From positions 62,001 through 126,000 of the forward strand of contig JARCOQ010000228.1 in the NCBI GenBank assembly GCA_029207755.1: a stretch of DNA of 64,000 bases, written 5' to 3'. The notes beneath the pieces are model-generated. The model had not been told where the DNA came from and searched no databases. It was given only the letters and a program-made list of their open reading frames with translations. The DNA comes from Chamaea fasciata (taxonomy: Eukaryota; Chordata; Aves; Passeriformes; Sylviidae). The position numbers and the translations under genes are program-made. Shown here piece by piece: positions 45,843 to 59,133 of the stretch. Position 1 is the stretch's first letter. The number at the start of each line of letters is the position of its first letter.

Positions 45843-48800
45843 GCAGGGACACCTAGGGGACAGCCAGGGCACCCCAGGGACACCTAAAGGACAGCCAGGG
45901 CACCCCAGGGACACCTAGGGGACAGCCAGGGCACCCACAGGGACACCTAATGGACAGCCAGGGCACCCCAGGGACAGCCAGGGCACCCCCAGGGACACCT
46001 AAAGGACAGCCAGGGCACCCCAGGGACACCTAGGGGACAGCCAGGTCACCCACAGGGACACTCAGGGCACCCCAGGGACACCTAGGGGACATCAAGGGCA
46101 CCCCAGAGGCAGCCACGGCACCCCACAGATTGCCAGGGAACCCCCAGGGACGCCTAAGGAACAGCCAGGGCACCCCCAGGGACACCTATGGGACAGCCAG
46201 GGCAGCCCTGGGACACCTAGGGGACAGCCAGGGCCCCCCAGGGACACCTAGAAGACAGCCAGGGCACCACAGGAACAGCCAGGGCACCCCCGGGGACACC
46301 CAGGGGACCCCAGGGACACCTAGGGGACAGCCAGGGCACCCACAGAGACACCCAGGGCACCCCCAGGGACACCTAGGGGACAGCCAGGACACTCCCAGGG
46401 ACACCTAGGGGACAGGCAGGGCACCCTTGGGACAGCCAGGGCTCCCCCAGGGACAACTAGGGGACAGCCAGGGCAGCCCTGGGACACCTACGGGACAGCC
46501 AGGGCACCCCCAGGGCACCCCAGGGACACCCAGGGCACCCCCAGGGACACCTAGGGGACACCCAGGGCACCCCCAGGGACACCGAGGGGACAGCCAGGGC
46601 CCCCCAGGGACACCTAGAAGACAGCCAGGGCACCACAGGAACAGCCAGGGCACCCCCGGGGACACCCAGGGGACCCCAGGGACACCTAGGGGACAGCCAG
46701 GGCACCCAGAGGGACACACAGGGCACCACCAGGGACACCTAGGGGACGGCCAGGGCACTCCCAGGGACACCTAGGGGACAGCTAGGGCACCCCAGGGACA
46801 GCCAGGGCCCCCCCAGGGACACCAAGGGGACAGCCTCGGCACCTCCAGGGACACCTATGGGACAGCCAGGGCACCCCCAGGGACAGTCAGGGTACCCCCA
46901 GGGACCCCTAGGGGACAGCCTGGGCACCCCCAGGGACAGCCGGGGCACCCCCAGGGACAGCTAGGGGACAGCCAGGGCATCCCCAGGGACACCCAGGGCA
47001 CCCCCAGGGACACCAAGGGGACATCCAGGGCATCCCCAGGGACACCAGAGCACCCACAGGGACACTTAGGGGACAGCCAGGGCCCTCCCAGGGACACCAG
47101 GGTACACCCAGGGCCCCCCCAGGGACAGACAAGGCACCCCTAGGGACACCTATGGGACAGCCAGGGACCCCCAGGGACAGCCAGGGCACCCCCAGGGACA
47201 CCTATGGGACAGCCAGGGACCCCCAGGGACAGCCAGGGCACCCCCAGGGACACCTAGGGGACAGCCAGGGCACCCCAGGGACGCCTTGGGGACAGCAAGG
47301 CAACCCAAGGACACCTAGGGGACAGCCAGGGCACCCCAGGGACACTCAGGGCACCCCAGGGACACCTAGGGGACATCAAGGGCACCCCAGAGGCAGCCAC
47401 GGCACCCCACAGATAGCCAGGGAACCCCCAGGGACACCTAAGGGACAGCCAGGGCACCCCCAGGGACACCTAAGGAACAGCCAGGGCACCCCCAGGGACA
47501 CCTATGGGACAGCCAGGGCAGCCCTGGGACACCTAGGGGACAGCCAGGGCACCCCCAGGGACACCTATAGGAAAGCCTGGGCACCCCAGGGACAGCCAGG
47601 GAACCCCAGGGACACCTAGGGGACAGCCAGGGCACCCACAGGGACACTCAGGGCACCCCAGGGACACCTAGGGGACATCAAGGGCACCCCAGAGGCAGCC
47701 ACGGCACCCCACAGATAGCCAGGGAACCCCCAGGGACACCTATGGGACAGCCAGGGCAGCCCTGGGACACCTAGGGGACAGCCAGGGCACCCCCAGGGAC
47801 ACCTATAGGAAAGCCTGGGCACCCCAGGGACAGCCAGGGAACCCCAGGGACACCTAGGGGACAGCCAGGGCCCCCCAGGGACACCTAGAAGACAGCCAGG
47901 GCACCACAGGAACAGCCAGGGCACCCCCGGGGACACCCAGGGGCCCCAGGGACACCTAGGGGACAGCCAGGGCACCCAGAGGGACACCCAGGGCACCCCC
48001 AGGGACACCTAGGGGACAGCCAGGGCACCCCAGGGACAGCCAGTGCACCCCAGGGACACATAGGGGACAGCCAGGGTACCCCCAGGGGCACCTAGGGGAC
48101 AGCCTGGGCACCCCCAGGGACAGCCGGGGCACCCCTAGGGCACCCCAGGGACACCCAGGGTCCCCCCAGGGACACGTAGGGGACAGCCAGGGCACACCAG
48201 GGACAGCCAGGGCACCCCCAGGGACACCTAGGGGACAGCCAGGGCACCCCAGGGACAGCCAGGGCACCCCCAGGGACAGCTAGGGGACAGCCTGGGCACC
48301 CTAGAGACACCTAGGTGAAAGCCAGGGCACCCCCAGGGACACGAAGCGGATAGCCAGGGCACATCCAGGGACACATAGGGGACAGCCAAGGCACCCCAGG
48401 GACACCTAGGGAACAGCCAGGGCACCCCGGGAAACCCAGGGCACCCCCAGGGACACGTAGGGGACAGCCAGGGCACACCAGGGACAGCCAGGGCACCCCC
48501 AGGGACACCTAGGGGACGGCCAGGGCACCCAAGGGACACCCAGGGCACCCCCAAGGACAGCTAGGGGACAGCCTGGGCACCCTAGAGACACCTAGGGGAA
48601 AGCCAGGGCACCCCCAGGGACACCAAGGGGATAGCCAGGGGACATCCAGGGACACCTATGGGACAGCCAGGGCACCCCCAGGGACACCAAGGGGACAGCC
48701 AGGGCACCTCCAGGGACACCTAGGGGACAGGCAGGTCACCCACAGGGACACCAAGGGGACAGCCACGGCACCCCAGGGACACCTAGGGGACAGCCAGGGC

Positions 48801-51692
48801 ACCCCAGGCACAGCCAGGGTACCCCCAGGGACCCCTAGGGGACAGCCTGGGCACCCCCAGGGACAGCCGGGGCACCCCTAGAGCACCTCAGGGACACCCA
48901 GGGCACCCCCAGGGACACGTAGGGGACAGCTAGGGCACACCAGGGACAGCCAGGGCACCCCCAGGGACACCTAGGGGACAGCCAGGGCACCCCAGGGACA
49001 CCCAGGGCACCCCCAGGGACAGCTAGGGGACAGCCAGGGCATCCCCAGGGACACCAGAGCACCCCCAGGGACACTTAGGGGACAGCCAGGGCCCTCCCAA
49101 GGACACCAGGGTACACCCAGGGCCCCCCCAGGGACAGACAAGGCACCCCTAGGGACACCTATGGGACAGCCAGGGACCCCCAGGGACAGCCAGGGCACCC
49201 CCAGGGACACCTAGGGGACAGCCAGGGCACCCCAGGGACGCCTTGGGGACAGCAAGGCACCCCAAGGACACCTAGGGGACAGCCAGGGCACCCCTGGGAA
49301 AGCCAGGGCACCCCAGGGACACCTAGGGGACAGCCAGGTCACCCCCTGGGACACCTAGGGGACAGCCAGGGCACCCCAGGGATACCTAGGGGACAGCCAG
49401 GGACGCCCAGGGACAGCCAGGGCACCCCAGGGACACCTAGGGGACAGCCAGGGACCCCCAGGGACAGCCAGGGCACCCCCAGGGACACCTAGGTGACAGC
49501 CAGGGCACTCCCAGGGACACCTAGGGGACAGGCAGGGCACCCTAGGGTCAGCCAGGGCTCCCCCAGGGACAGCTAGGGGACAGCCAGGGAACCCCCAGGG
49601 ACACCTAGGGGACAGTCAGGGCACTCCAGGGACACCTAGGGGACAGCCAGAGCACCCCAAGGACAGCCAGGGCACCCCCAGGGACACCTCGGGGACAGGC
49701 AGGGCACCCCCAGGGACACCTAGGGGACAGGCAGGGCACCCCCAGCGACACCTAGGGGACAGCAAGGCACCCCAGGGACACCCTGGGCACCCCCAAGGAC
49801 ACATAAGGGACAGCCAGGGCACCCCAAGGAGAGCCAGGGCACCCCCAGGGACATCTAAGGGACAGCCAGGGTACCCCAGGGACACCAAGGGGACAGCCAG
49901 GGCACCCCCAGGGACACCTAGGGGACAGCTAGGGCACCCCAAGGACACCCAGGGCACCCCCAGGGACACCAAGGGGACAGCCAGGGCACCTCCAGGGACA
50001 CCTATGGGACAGCCAGGGCACCCCCAGGGACACTTAGGGGACAGCCAGGGCCCTCCCAGGGAGACCAGGGTACACCCAGGGCCCCCCCAGGGACAGACAA
50101 GGCACCCCTAGGGACACCTATGGGACAGCCAGGGACCCCCAGGGACAGCCAGGGCACCCCCAGGGACACCTAGGGGACAGCCAGGGCACCCCAGGGACGC
50201 CTTGGGGACAGCAAGGCACCCCAAGGACACCTACGGGACAGCCAGGGCACCCCAGGGAAAGCCAGGGCACCCCAGGGACACCTAGGGGACAGCCAGGGAC
50301 CCCCAGGGACAGCCAGGGCACCCCCAGGGACACCTATGGGACAGCCAGGGCAGCCCTGGGACACCTAGGGGACAGCCAGGGCACCCCCAGGGACACCTAT
50401 AGGAAAGCCTGGGCACCCCAGGGACAGCCAGGGCACCCCAGGGACACCTAGGGGACAGCCAGGGCCCCCCAGGGACACCTAGAAGACAGCCAGGGCACCA
50501 CAGGAACAGCCAGGGCACCCCCGGGGACACCCAGGGGACCCCACGGACACCTAGGGGACAGCCAGGGCACCCAGAGGGACACCCAGGGCACCCCCAGGGA
50601 CACCTAGGGGACAGCCAGGGCACTCCCAGGGACACCTAGGGGACAGGCAGGGCACCCTTGGGACAGCCAGGGCTCCCCCAGGGACAACTAGGGGACAGCC
50701 AGGGACCCCCAGGGACACCTAGGTGACAGCCAGGGCACTCCCAGGGACACCTAGGGGACAGGCAGGGCACCCTTGGGTCAGCCAGGGCTCCCCCAGGGAC
50801 AACTAGGGGACAGCCAGGGCACCCACAGGGACACTCAGGGCACTCCAGGGACACCTAGGGGACAGCCAGAGCACCCCAAGGACAGCCAGGGCACCCCCAG
50901 GGACACCTCGGGGAAAGGCAGGGCACCCCCAGGGACACCTAGGGGACAGCAAGGCACCCCAGGGACACCCTGGGCACCCCCAGGGACACATAAGGGACAG
51001 CCAGTGCACCCCAGGGACACCAAGGGGACAGCCAGGGCACCCCCAGGGACACCTAGGGGACAGCTAGGGCACCCCAGGGACACCCAGGGCACCCCCAGGG
51101 ACACCAAGGGGACAGCCAGGGCACCTCCTGGGACACGTATGGGACAGCCAGGGCACCCCCAGGGACACCAAGGGGACAGCCAGGGCACCTCCTGGGACAC
51201 GTATGGGACAGCCAGGGCACCTCCAGGGACACCTAGGGGACAGGCAGGTCACCCCCAGGGACAGCTAGGGGACAGCCAGGGCATCCCCAGGGACACCAGA
51301 GCACCCCCAGGGACACTTAGGGGACAGCCAGGGCCCTCCCAGGGACACCAGGGTACACCCAGGGCCCCCCCATGGACAGATAAGGCACCCCTAGGGACAC
51401 CTATGGGACAGCCAGGGACCCCCAGGGACAGCCAGGGCACCCCCAGGGACACCTAGGGGACAGCCAGGGCACCCCAGGGACGCCTTGGGGACAGCAAGGC
51501 ACCCCAAGGACACCTAGGGGACAGCCAGGGCACCCCAGGGAAAGCCAGGGCACCCCAGGGACACCTAGGGGACAGCCAGGGACCCCCAGGGACAGCCAGG
51601 GCACCCCCAGGGACTCCAGGGCATCCCCAGGGACACCTAGGGGACAGGCAGGGCACCCCCAGGTACAGCCAGGGGACAGCCAGGGCCCCCCC
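45843..51692. repeat. CCTAGG minisatellite array 9
   Basis: About 5.85 kb. The left part repeats the start of array 8, the middle repeats array 7 (compare 46,850-48,700 with 35,090-36,960) and the right part repeats array 4-type blocks. It is a composite of earlier arrays. Confidence 0.97.
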
Positions 51693-53023
51693 AGAGGTTG
51701 AAGGGCCCCCCCCGCTCCAAACCCAGCACGGATGCCTGCGTTGCGGCCCCCCAAAAACCCATGGCCGCCCCTCGAGCTGATATCGACCCCCCCACAGCAT
51801 CATTGATCCCCACCCGAGTGTCACTGACCCCCCCAATGTCATTGATGCCCCCCCAATATTCCATTGATCTTTCCTCAGCGTCGCTGACCCCCCCCAAAAT
51901 TCCATTGATCCCCTCCACTTGATCCCGCCCTTTTTCTCCCCTCACGTTTCCCGCCCTTTTTCTCCCCTCACGTTTCCCGCCCTTTTTCTCCCCTCACGTT
52001 TCCCGCACTTTTTCGTGGGGAACGACCCCTGAGGGGTCCTGTGGAAGGATTCTGGAGGTCCGAGGGGTGAATTTGGGGTTTGAAGGGAGGTTTTGGGGGG
52101 TCCCAGGGATGGATTTGGGGGTTTTTGGGGGTCCAAGGGATGGATTTGGGGGTCCCGGGGTGGATCTGGGGTCCTGGGGAGGTTTTGGGGGGTCCCAGGG
52201 GTGGATTTGGGGTTCATGGGGAGGGGTTGGGGGGTTTTTTGGGGCCTCAGGGGTGAATTTGGGGTCCGGGGAGAGGTTTTGGGGGTTTTTTGGGGTCCCA
52301 GGGGTGAATTTGGGGTCCGGGGAGGGGTTTTTGGGGGTCCCTCACCTGCAGGGCGTCGCGGGGGTGGCAGGGGGAGGGGGCAGCGGGGGGGGCCCAGCGC
52401 CCACCCCCCCTTGGGCTTCAGGAGGGCGTCGATGAGACCGAAACAGCTCGGGGGGGGGGGGGGGTCAAAAACGGGGGGGGGTCACGGGCTGGAACCCCCC
52501 AGTGCCCCCCAAACCACCCCCAGGGCCCCCCCGACCTCCAGGAGCCTGCAAAACCCTCCTCAGGTTCCTTTGATGCCTCAAATGGGCCGCCCAAACCTCC
52601 CGAAGATCCCCGAAAAACACCCACAGCAGCCCCTTGAGACTCCCCGCAGACCCCCCAAACCCCTCCAGGACAACTCGGGACCCCCAGGACCCCCCAAAAT
52701 CCGCCCCCCCCTCCCCCTGAGGCCTCATTTGACCCGCTCCACGTTGCGGACAGGCACCAGCTGATCAAGCCACAAGCACCAGCACCTGCGGGACTGGGAT
52801 GGACTGGGAGCACTGGGAGGGTGATCAGAGAGAACTGGGATGGACGGGGAGTGGACTGGGACGAACTGGCAGGCGTGTGGGGGTCCATGGTGGGCACACG
52901 GTGCCTTACTGGTCTGTACTGGAATGGGTCTAATGGCCCCAGGGGAGGGGGTGTGGCCACACTGGTCCAGACTGGGAGGGGTGTCACCATGGCGCCGGAG
53001 GCGGAGTCGAGGATACGAGCGAG
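51693..53023. repeat. 1.3-kb module, copy I (mosaic)
   Basis: It has three 26-bp units and ATTGATCTTTCCTCAG as in G and H, but GGGGTTGGGGGG and GGTCCGGGGAGGGG as in E, and the common TCTGTACTGGAATGGG at the right end as in A, C, D, E and F. The G-run has 15 G. GGAGCCTGCAAAACC is private. Confidence 0.93.
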
Positions 53024-54186
53024 GCAGGGACACCTAGGGGACAGCCAGGGCACCCCCAGGGACACCTAGGGGGCACCTAGGGGACAGCCATGGCACCCCC
53101 CAGGGACACCAAGGGGACAGCCAGAGCACCCCAAGGACAGCCAGGGCACCCCCAGGGACACCTAGGGGACAGCAAGGCACCCCAGGGACACCCTGGGCAC
53201 CCCCAGGGACACATAAGGGACAGCCAGGGCACCCCAAGGAGAGCCAGGGCACCCCCAGGGACATCTAAGGGACAGCCAGGGTACCCCAGGGACACCAAGG
53301 GGACAGCCAGGGCACCCCCAGGGACACCTAGGGGACAGCTAGGGCACCCCAGGGACAGCCAGGGCCCCCCCAGGGATAGCCAGGGCATCCCCGGGGACAC
53401 CTAGGGGACAGCCAGGGCACCCCAGGGACACCCAGGGCACCCCCAGGGACACCAAGGGGACAGCCAGGGCACCTCCAGGGACACCTATGGGACAGCCAGG
53501 GCACCCCCAGGGACACCAAGGGGACAGCCAGGGCACCTCCAGGGACACCTAGGGGACAGGCAGGTCACCCCCAGGGACAGCCAGGGTACCCCCAGGGACC
53601 CCTAGGGGACAGCCTGGGCACCCCCAGGGACAGCCGGGGCACCCCTAGAGCACCTCAGGGACACCCAGGGCACCCCCAGGGACACGTAGGGGACAGCTAG
53701 GGCACACCAGGGACAGCCAGGGCACCCCCAGGGACACCTAGGGGACAGCCAGGGCACCCCAGGGACACCCAGGGCACCCCCAGGGACAGCTAGGGGACAG
53801 CCAGGGCATCCCCAGGGACACCAGAGCACCCCCAGGGACACTTAGGGGACAGCCAGGGCCCTCCCAGGGACACCAGGGTACACCCAGGGCCCCCCCAGGG
53901 ACAGACAAGGCACCCCTAGGGACACCTATGGGACAGCCAGGGACCCCCAGGGACAGCCAGGGCACCCCCAGGGACGCCTTGGGGACAGCAAGGCAACCCA
54001 AGGACACCTAGGGGACAGCCAGGGCACCCCAGGGAAAGCCAGGGCACCCCAGGGACACCTAGGGGACAGCCAGGGACCCCCAGGGACAGCCAGGGCACCC
54101 CCAGGGACTCCAGGGCATCCCCAGGGACACCTAGGGGACAGGCAGGGCACCCCCAGGTACAGCCAGGGGACAGCCAGGGCCCCCCC
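53024..54186. repeat. CCTAGG minisatellite array 10
   Basis: Its first part resembles the start of array 3 (GGCACCTAGGGGACAGCCATGG near 53,070 against 19,690). From 53,248 it is the duplicate of array 1. Confidence 0.97.
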
Positions 54187-55469
54187 AGAGGTTGAAGGGG
54201 CCCCCCCCGCTCCAAACCCAGCACGGATGCCTGCGTTGCGGCCCCCCAAAAACCCATGGCCGCCCCTCGAGCTGATATCGACCCCCCCACAGCATCATTG
54301 ATCCCCACCCGAGTGTCACTGACCCCCCCAATGTCATTGATGCCCCCCCAATATTCCATTGATCCTTCCTCAGCGTCGCTGACCCCCCCCAAAATTCCAT
54401 TGATCCCCTCCACTTGATCCCGCCCTTTTTCTCCCCTCACGTTTCCCGCACTTTTTCGTGGGGAACGACCCCTGAGGGGTCCTGTGGAAGGATTCTGGAG
54501 GTCCGAGGGGTGAATTTGGGGTTTGAAGGGAGGTTTTGGGGGGTCCCAGGGATGGATTTGGGGGTTTTTGGGGGTCCAAGGGATGGATTTGGGGGTCCCG
54601 GGGTGGATCTGGGGTCCTGGGGAGGTTTTGGGGGGTCCCAGGGGTGGATTTGGGGTTCATGGGGAGGGGTTTGGGGGTTTTTTGGGGCTTCAGGGGTGAA
54701 TTTGGGGTCCGGGGAGAGGTTTTGGGGGTTTTTTGGGGTCCCAGGGGTGAATTTGGGGTCTGGGGAGGGGTTTTTGGGGGTCCCTCACCTGCAGGGCGTC
54801 GCGGGGGTGGCAGGGGGAGGGGGCAGCGGGGGGGGCCCAGCGCCCACCCCCCCTTGGGCTTCAGGAGGGCGTCGATGAGACCGAAACAGCTCGGGGGGGG
54901 GGGGGGGGGGTCAAAAACGGGGGGGGGTCACGGGCTGGAACCCCCCAGTGCCCCCCAAACCACCCCCAGGGCCCCCCCGACCTCCAGGAGCCCGCAAAAC
55001 CCTCCTCAGGTTCCTTTGATGCCTCAAATGGGCCGCCCAAACCTCCCGAAGATCCCCGAAAAACACCCACAGCAGCCCCTTGAGACTCCCCGCAGACCCC
55101 CCAAACCCCTCCAGGACAACTCGGGACCCCCAGGACCCCCCAAAATCCGCCCCCCCCTCCCCCTGAGGCCTCATTTGACCCGCTCCACGTTGCGGACAGG
55201 CACCAGCTGATCAAGCCACAAGCACCAGCACCTGCGGGACTGGGATGGACTGGGAGCACTGGGAGGGTGATCAGAGAGAACTGGGATGGACGGGGAGTGG
55301 ACTGGGACGAACTGGCAGGCGTGTGGGGGTCCATGGTGGGCACACGGTGCCTTACTGGTCTGTACTGGAATGGGTCTAATGGCCCCAGGGGAGGGGGTGT
55401 GGCCACACTGGTCCAGACTGGGAGGGGTGTCACCATGGCGCCGGAGGCGGAGTCGAGGATACGAGCGAG
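54187..55469. repeat. 1.3-kb module, copy J (duplicate of A)
   Basis: It matches copy A at offset 53,247, including the 18-G run and the single 26-bp unit. The broken exon-like pair lies at 54,441-54,889 and the strong-context ATG at 55,435. Confidence 0.95.
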
Positions 55470-58400
55470 GCAGGGACACCTAGGGGACAGCCAGGGCACC
55501 CCAGGGACACCTAAAGGACAGCCAGGGCACCCCAGGGACACCTAGGGGACAGCCAGGGCACCCACAGGGACACCTAATGGACAGCCAGGGCACCCCCAGG
55601 GACACCTAAAGGACAGCCAGGGCACCCCAGGGACACCTAGGGGACAGCCAGGTCACCCACAGGGACACTCAGGGCACCCCAGGGACACCTAGGGGACATC
55701 AAGGGCACCCCAGAGGCAGCCACGGCACCCCACAGATAGCCAGGGAACCCCCAGGGACGCCTAAGGAACAGCCAGGGCACCCCCAGGGACACCTATAGGA
55801 AAGCCTGGGCACCCCAGGGACAGCCAGGGAACCCCAGGGACACCTAGGGGACAGCCAGGGCCCCCCAGGTACACCTAGAAGACAGCCAGGGCACCACAGG
55901 AACAGCCAGGGCACCCCCGGGGACACCCAGGGGACCCCAGGGACACCTAGGGGACAGCCAGGGCACCCACAGAGACACCCAGGGCACCCCCAGGGACACC
56001 TATGGGACAGCCAGGGCAGCCCTGGGACACCTACGGGACAGCCAGGGACCCCCAGGGACAGCCAGGGCACCCCCAGGGACACCTAGGGGACAGCCAGGGC
56101 ACCCCAGGGACGCCTTGGGGACAGCAAGGCAACCCAAGGACACCTAGGGGACAGCCAGGGCACCCCAGGGACACTCAGAGCACCCCAGGGACACCTAGGG
56201 GACATCAAGGGCACCCCAGAGGCAGCCACGGCACCCCACAGATAGCCAGGGAACCCCCAGGGACACCTAAGGGACAGCCAGGGCACCCCCAGGGACACCT
56301 AAGGAACAGCCAGGGCACCCCCAGGGACACCTATGGGACAGCCAGGGCAGCCCTGGGACACCTAGGGGACAGCCAGGGCACCCCCAGGGACACCTATAGG
56401 AAAGCCTGGGCACCCCAGGGACAGCCAGGGAACCCCAGGGACACCTAGGGGACAGCCAGGGCACCCACAGGGACACTCAGGGCACCCCAGGGACACCTAG
56501 GGGACATCAAGGGCACCCCAGAGGCAGCCACGGCACCCCACAGATAGCCAGGGAACCCCCAGGGACACCTAAGGGACAGCCAGGGCACCCCCAGGGACAC
56601 CTAAGGAACAGCCAGGGCACCCCCAGGGACACCTATGGGACAGCCAGGGCAGCCCTGGGACACCTAGGGGACAGCCAGGGCACCCCCAGGGACACCTATA
56701 GGAAAGCCTGGGCACCCCAGGGACAGCCAGGGCACCCCAGGGACACCTAGGGGACAGCCAGGGCCCCCCAGGGACACCTAGAAGACAGCCAGGGCACCAC
56801 AGGAACAGCCAGGGCACCCCCGGGGACACCCAGGGGACCCCAGGGACACCTAGGGGACAGCCAGGGCACCCAGAGGGACACCCAGGGCACCCCCAGGGAC
56901 ACCTAGGGGACAGCCAGGGCACTCCCAGGGACACGTAGGGGACAGGCAGGGCACCCTTGGGACAGCCAGGGCTCCCCCAGAGACAACTAGGGGACAGCCA
57001 GGGACCCCCAGGGACATCTAGGTGACAGCCAGGGCACTCCCAGGGACACCTAGGGGACAGGCAGGGCACCCTAGGGTCAGCCAGGGCTCCCCCAGGGACA
57101 ACTAGGGGACAGCCAGGGAACCCCCAGGGACACCTAGGGGACAGTCAGGGCACTCCAGGGACACCTAGGGGACAGCCAGAGCACCCCAAGGACACCCAGG
57201 GCACCCCCAGGGACAGCTAGGGGACAGCCAGGGCATCCCCAGGGACACCAGAGCACCCCCAGGGACACTTAGGGGACAGCCAGGGCCCTCCCAGGGACAC
57301 CAGGGTACCCCCAGGGCCCCCCCAGGGACAGACAAGGCACCCCCAGGGACACCTAGGGGACATCAATGGCACCCCAGAGGCAGCCACGGCACCCCACAGA
57401 TAGCCAGGGAACCCCCAGGGACACCTAAGGGACAGCCAGGGCACCCCAGGGACACTCAGGGCACCCCAGGGACACCTAGGGGACATCAAGGGCACCCCAG
57501 AGGCAGCCACGGCACCCCACAGATAGCCAGGGAACCCCCAGGGACACCTAAGGGACAGCCAGGGCACCCCCAGGGACACCTAAGGAACAGCCAGGGCACC
57601 CCCAGGGACACCTATGGGACAGCCAGGGCAGCCCTGGGACACCTAGGGGACAGCCAGGGCACCCCCAGGGACACCTATAGGAAAGCCTGGGCACCCCAGG
57701 GACAGCCAGGGAACCCCAGGGACACCTAAGGAACAGCCAGGGCACCCCCAGGGCACCCCAGGGACACCTAGGGGACACCCAGGGCACCCCCAGGGACACC
57801 GAGGGGACAGCCAGGGCACCCCCAGGGACACCTAAGGAACAGCCAGGGCACCCCCAGGGCACCCCAGGGACACCCAGGGCACCCCCAGGGACACCTAGGG
57901 GACACCCAGGGCACCCCCAGGGACACCGAGGGGACAGCCAGGGCACCCCAGGGACACCTAGGGGACAGGGAAGGCAACCCCAGGGACCCCCAGGGACAGC
58001 CAGGGCACCCCAGGGACGCCTTGGGGACAGCAAGGCAGCCCAAGGACACCTAGGGGACAGTCAGGGCACCCCCAGGGACACCTAAAAGACAGCCAGGGCA
58101 GTCCTGGGACACCTAGGGGACAGCCAGGGCACCCCCAGGGACACCTAAGAGACAGCCAGGGCACCCCAGGGACAACTAGGGGACAGCCAGGGCACCCCCA
58201 GGGACACCTAGGGGACAGCCAGGGCATCCCAGGGACAGTCAGGTCCCCCCAAGGGACACCTAGTGGACAGCCCGTGGACCCCAAGGGACACCTAGGGGAC
58301 AGCCAGGGCATCCCAGGGACAGTCAGGTCCCCCCAAGGGACACCTAGTGGACAGCCCGTGGACCCCAAGGGACACCTAGGGGACAGCCAGGGCACTCCAG

Positions 58401-58513
58401 GGACACCTAGGGGACAGCCAGGGCAACCCCAGGGACAGCCAGAGCACCCCAGGGACACCTAGGGGACAGCCGGGGCGCCCCCAGGGCCACCTAGGGGAAA
58501 GCCAGGGCACCCA
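55470..58513. repeat. CCTAGG minisatellite array 11 (duplicate of array 2)
   Basis: It matches 2,223-5,266 at offset 53,247, with the same abrupt end into unique sequence. Confidence 0.96.
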
Positions 58514-58650
58514 GAGCTCCAAGTGCTCTCCAAGGCAGGCTCAAAACCCTTACCAACGATTGGCTTTAATAAAGCAACTCACACAAAGTCACCAGCACCA
58601 CACGGTTGGTCTGTAACGGCTGCAACAAAATACGCCCTCCTGGAAGCAGT

Positions 58651-58789
58651 TCAGCACTTACTGATCACTTCTTTGTTTTGGCACTTCCCAGCCAGGGCCT
58701 GCGGGGCCTCCTGCAGATGCAGGTCTTCGCTGACAAGGCTCCACTTGTGCAGCAGCAGCAGGATTAGGGGCAGGAGCAGGAGCAGCTCC
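58651..58789 (-). CDS. Second copy of the candidate terminal exon (unidentified membrane protein)
   Basis: Identical to 5,404-5,542: the same TTTCAG acceptor, hydrophobic helix, polar tail and TGA. The minus-strand ATTAAA is at 58,565-58,570. If both copies are real there are two identical gene ends 53 kb apart. Confidence 0.42.
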
Positions 58790-59065
58790 CTGAAATTTTA
58801 GAAAATATTAGAAAAATACAGGCAAAAATCTCACCTCTGTCCTCCCCTAAGAACATCCCTAGGACATCATCCCAGTTTTTCCCAGCTAGGAGCTGCAAGG
58901 AATTCAGGCAGGGGAATTGACATCAGGGAACAGCTTTGTAAAGTCAAAGGCAGAAAGAGAAGATCCACCAGCAAAGGGCAGGAAAGGGGAAAGGTTTCTG
59001 AAAACATTTCTGCAGTCTAATTAATAATTATTTCTGCTTCCCCAGCGAGAAGAACACAAACTCAC

Positions 59066-59133
59066 AGCCATTCAGGCCTGACAGTCCCCTGCAGCCAGAG
59101 CTCAGCACACATCCACAGAAGCAAGTCCAGCAC
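59066..59133 (-). CDS. Second copy of the candidate 68-nt internal exon
   Basis: Identical to 5,819-5,886, with the same acceptor tract, including the 19-base run, and the same GTGAGT donor and phase. Confidence 0.42.

Noticed and set aside
19637..58513. Many long open frames on both strands of the minisatellite, reading GQPGHPRD-type or SLGVPWLS-type repeats
   Set aside because: Most lack an ATG start, they occur in several frames at once, they follow the repeat unit and end at the CCTAGG stop, and they have no domain. They are composition effects.
1..58513. CRISPR-like reading of the 32-bp direct repeats
   Set aside because: The units are contiguous without unique spacers, and the context is a vertebrate-style genome.
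19637..58513. Telomere or Jeffreys-type minisatellite identity
   Set aside because: There are no TTAGGG runs, and the unit does not contain the GGGCAGGANG core.
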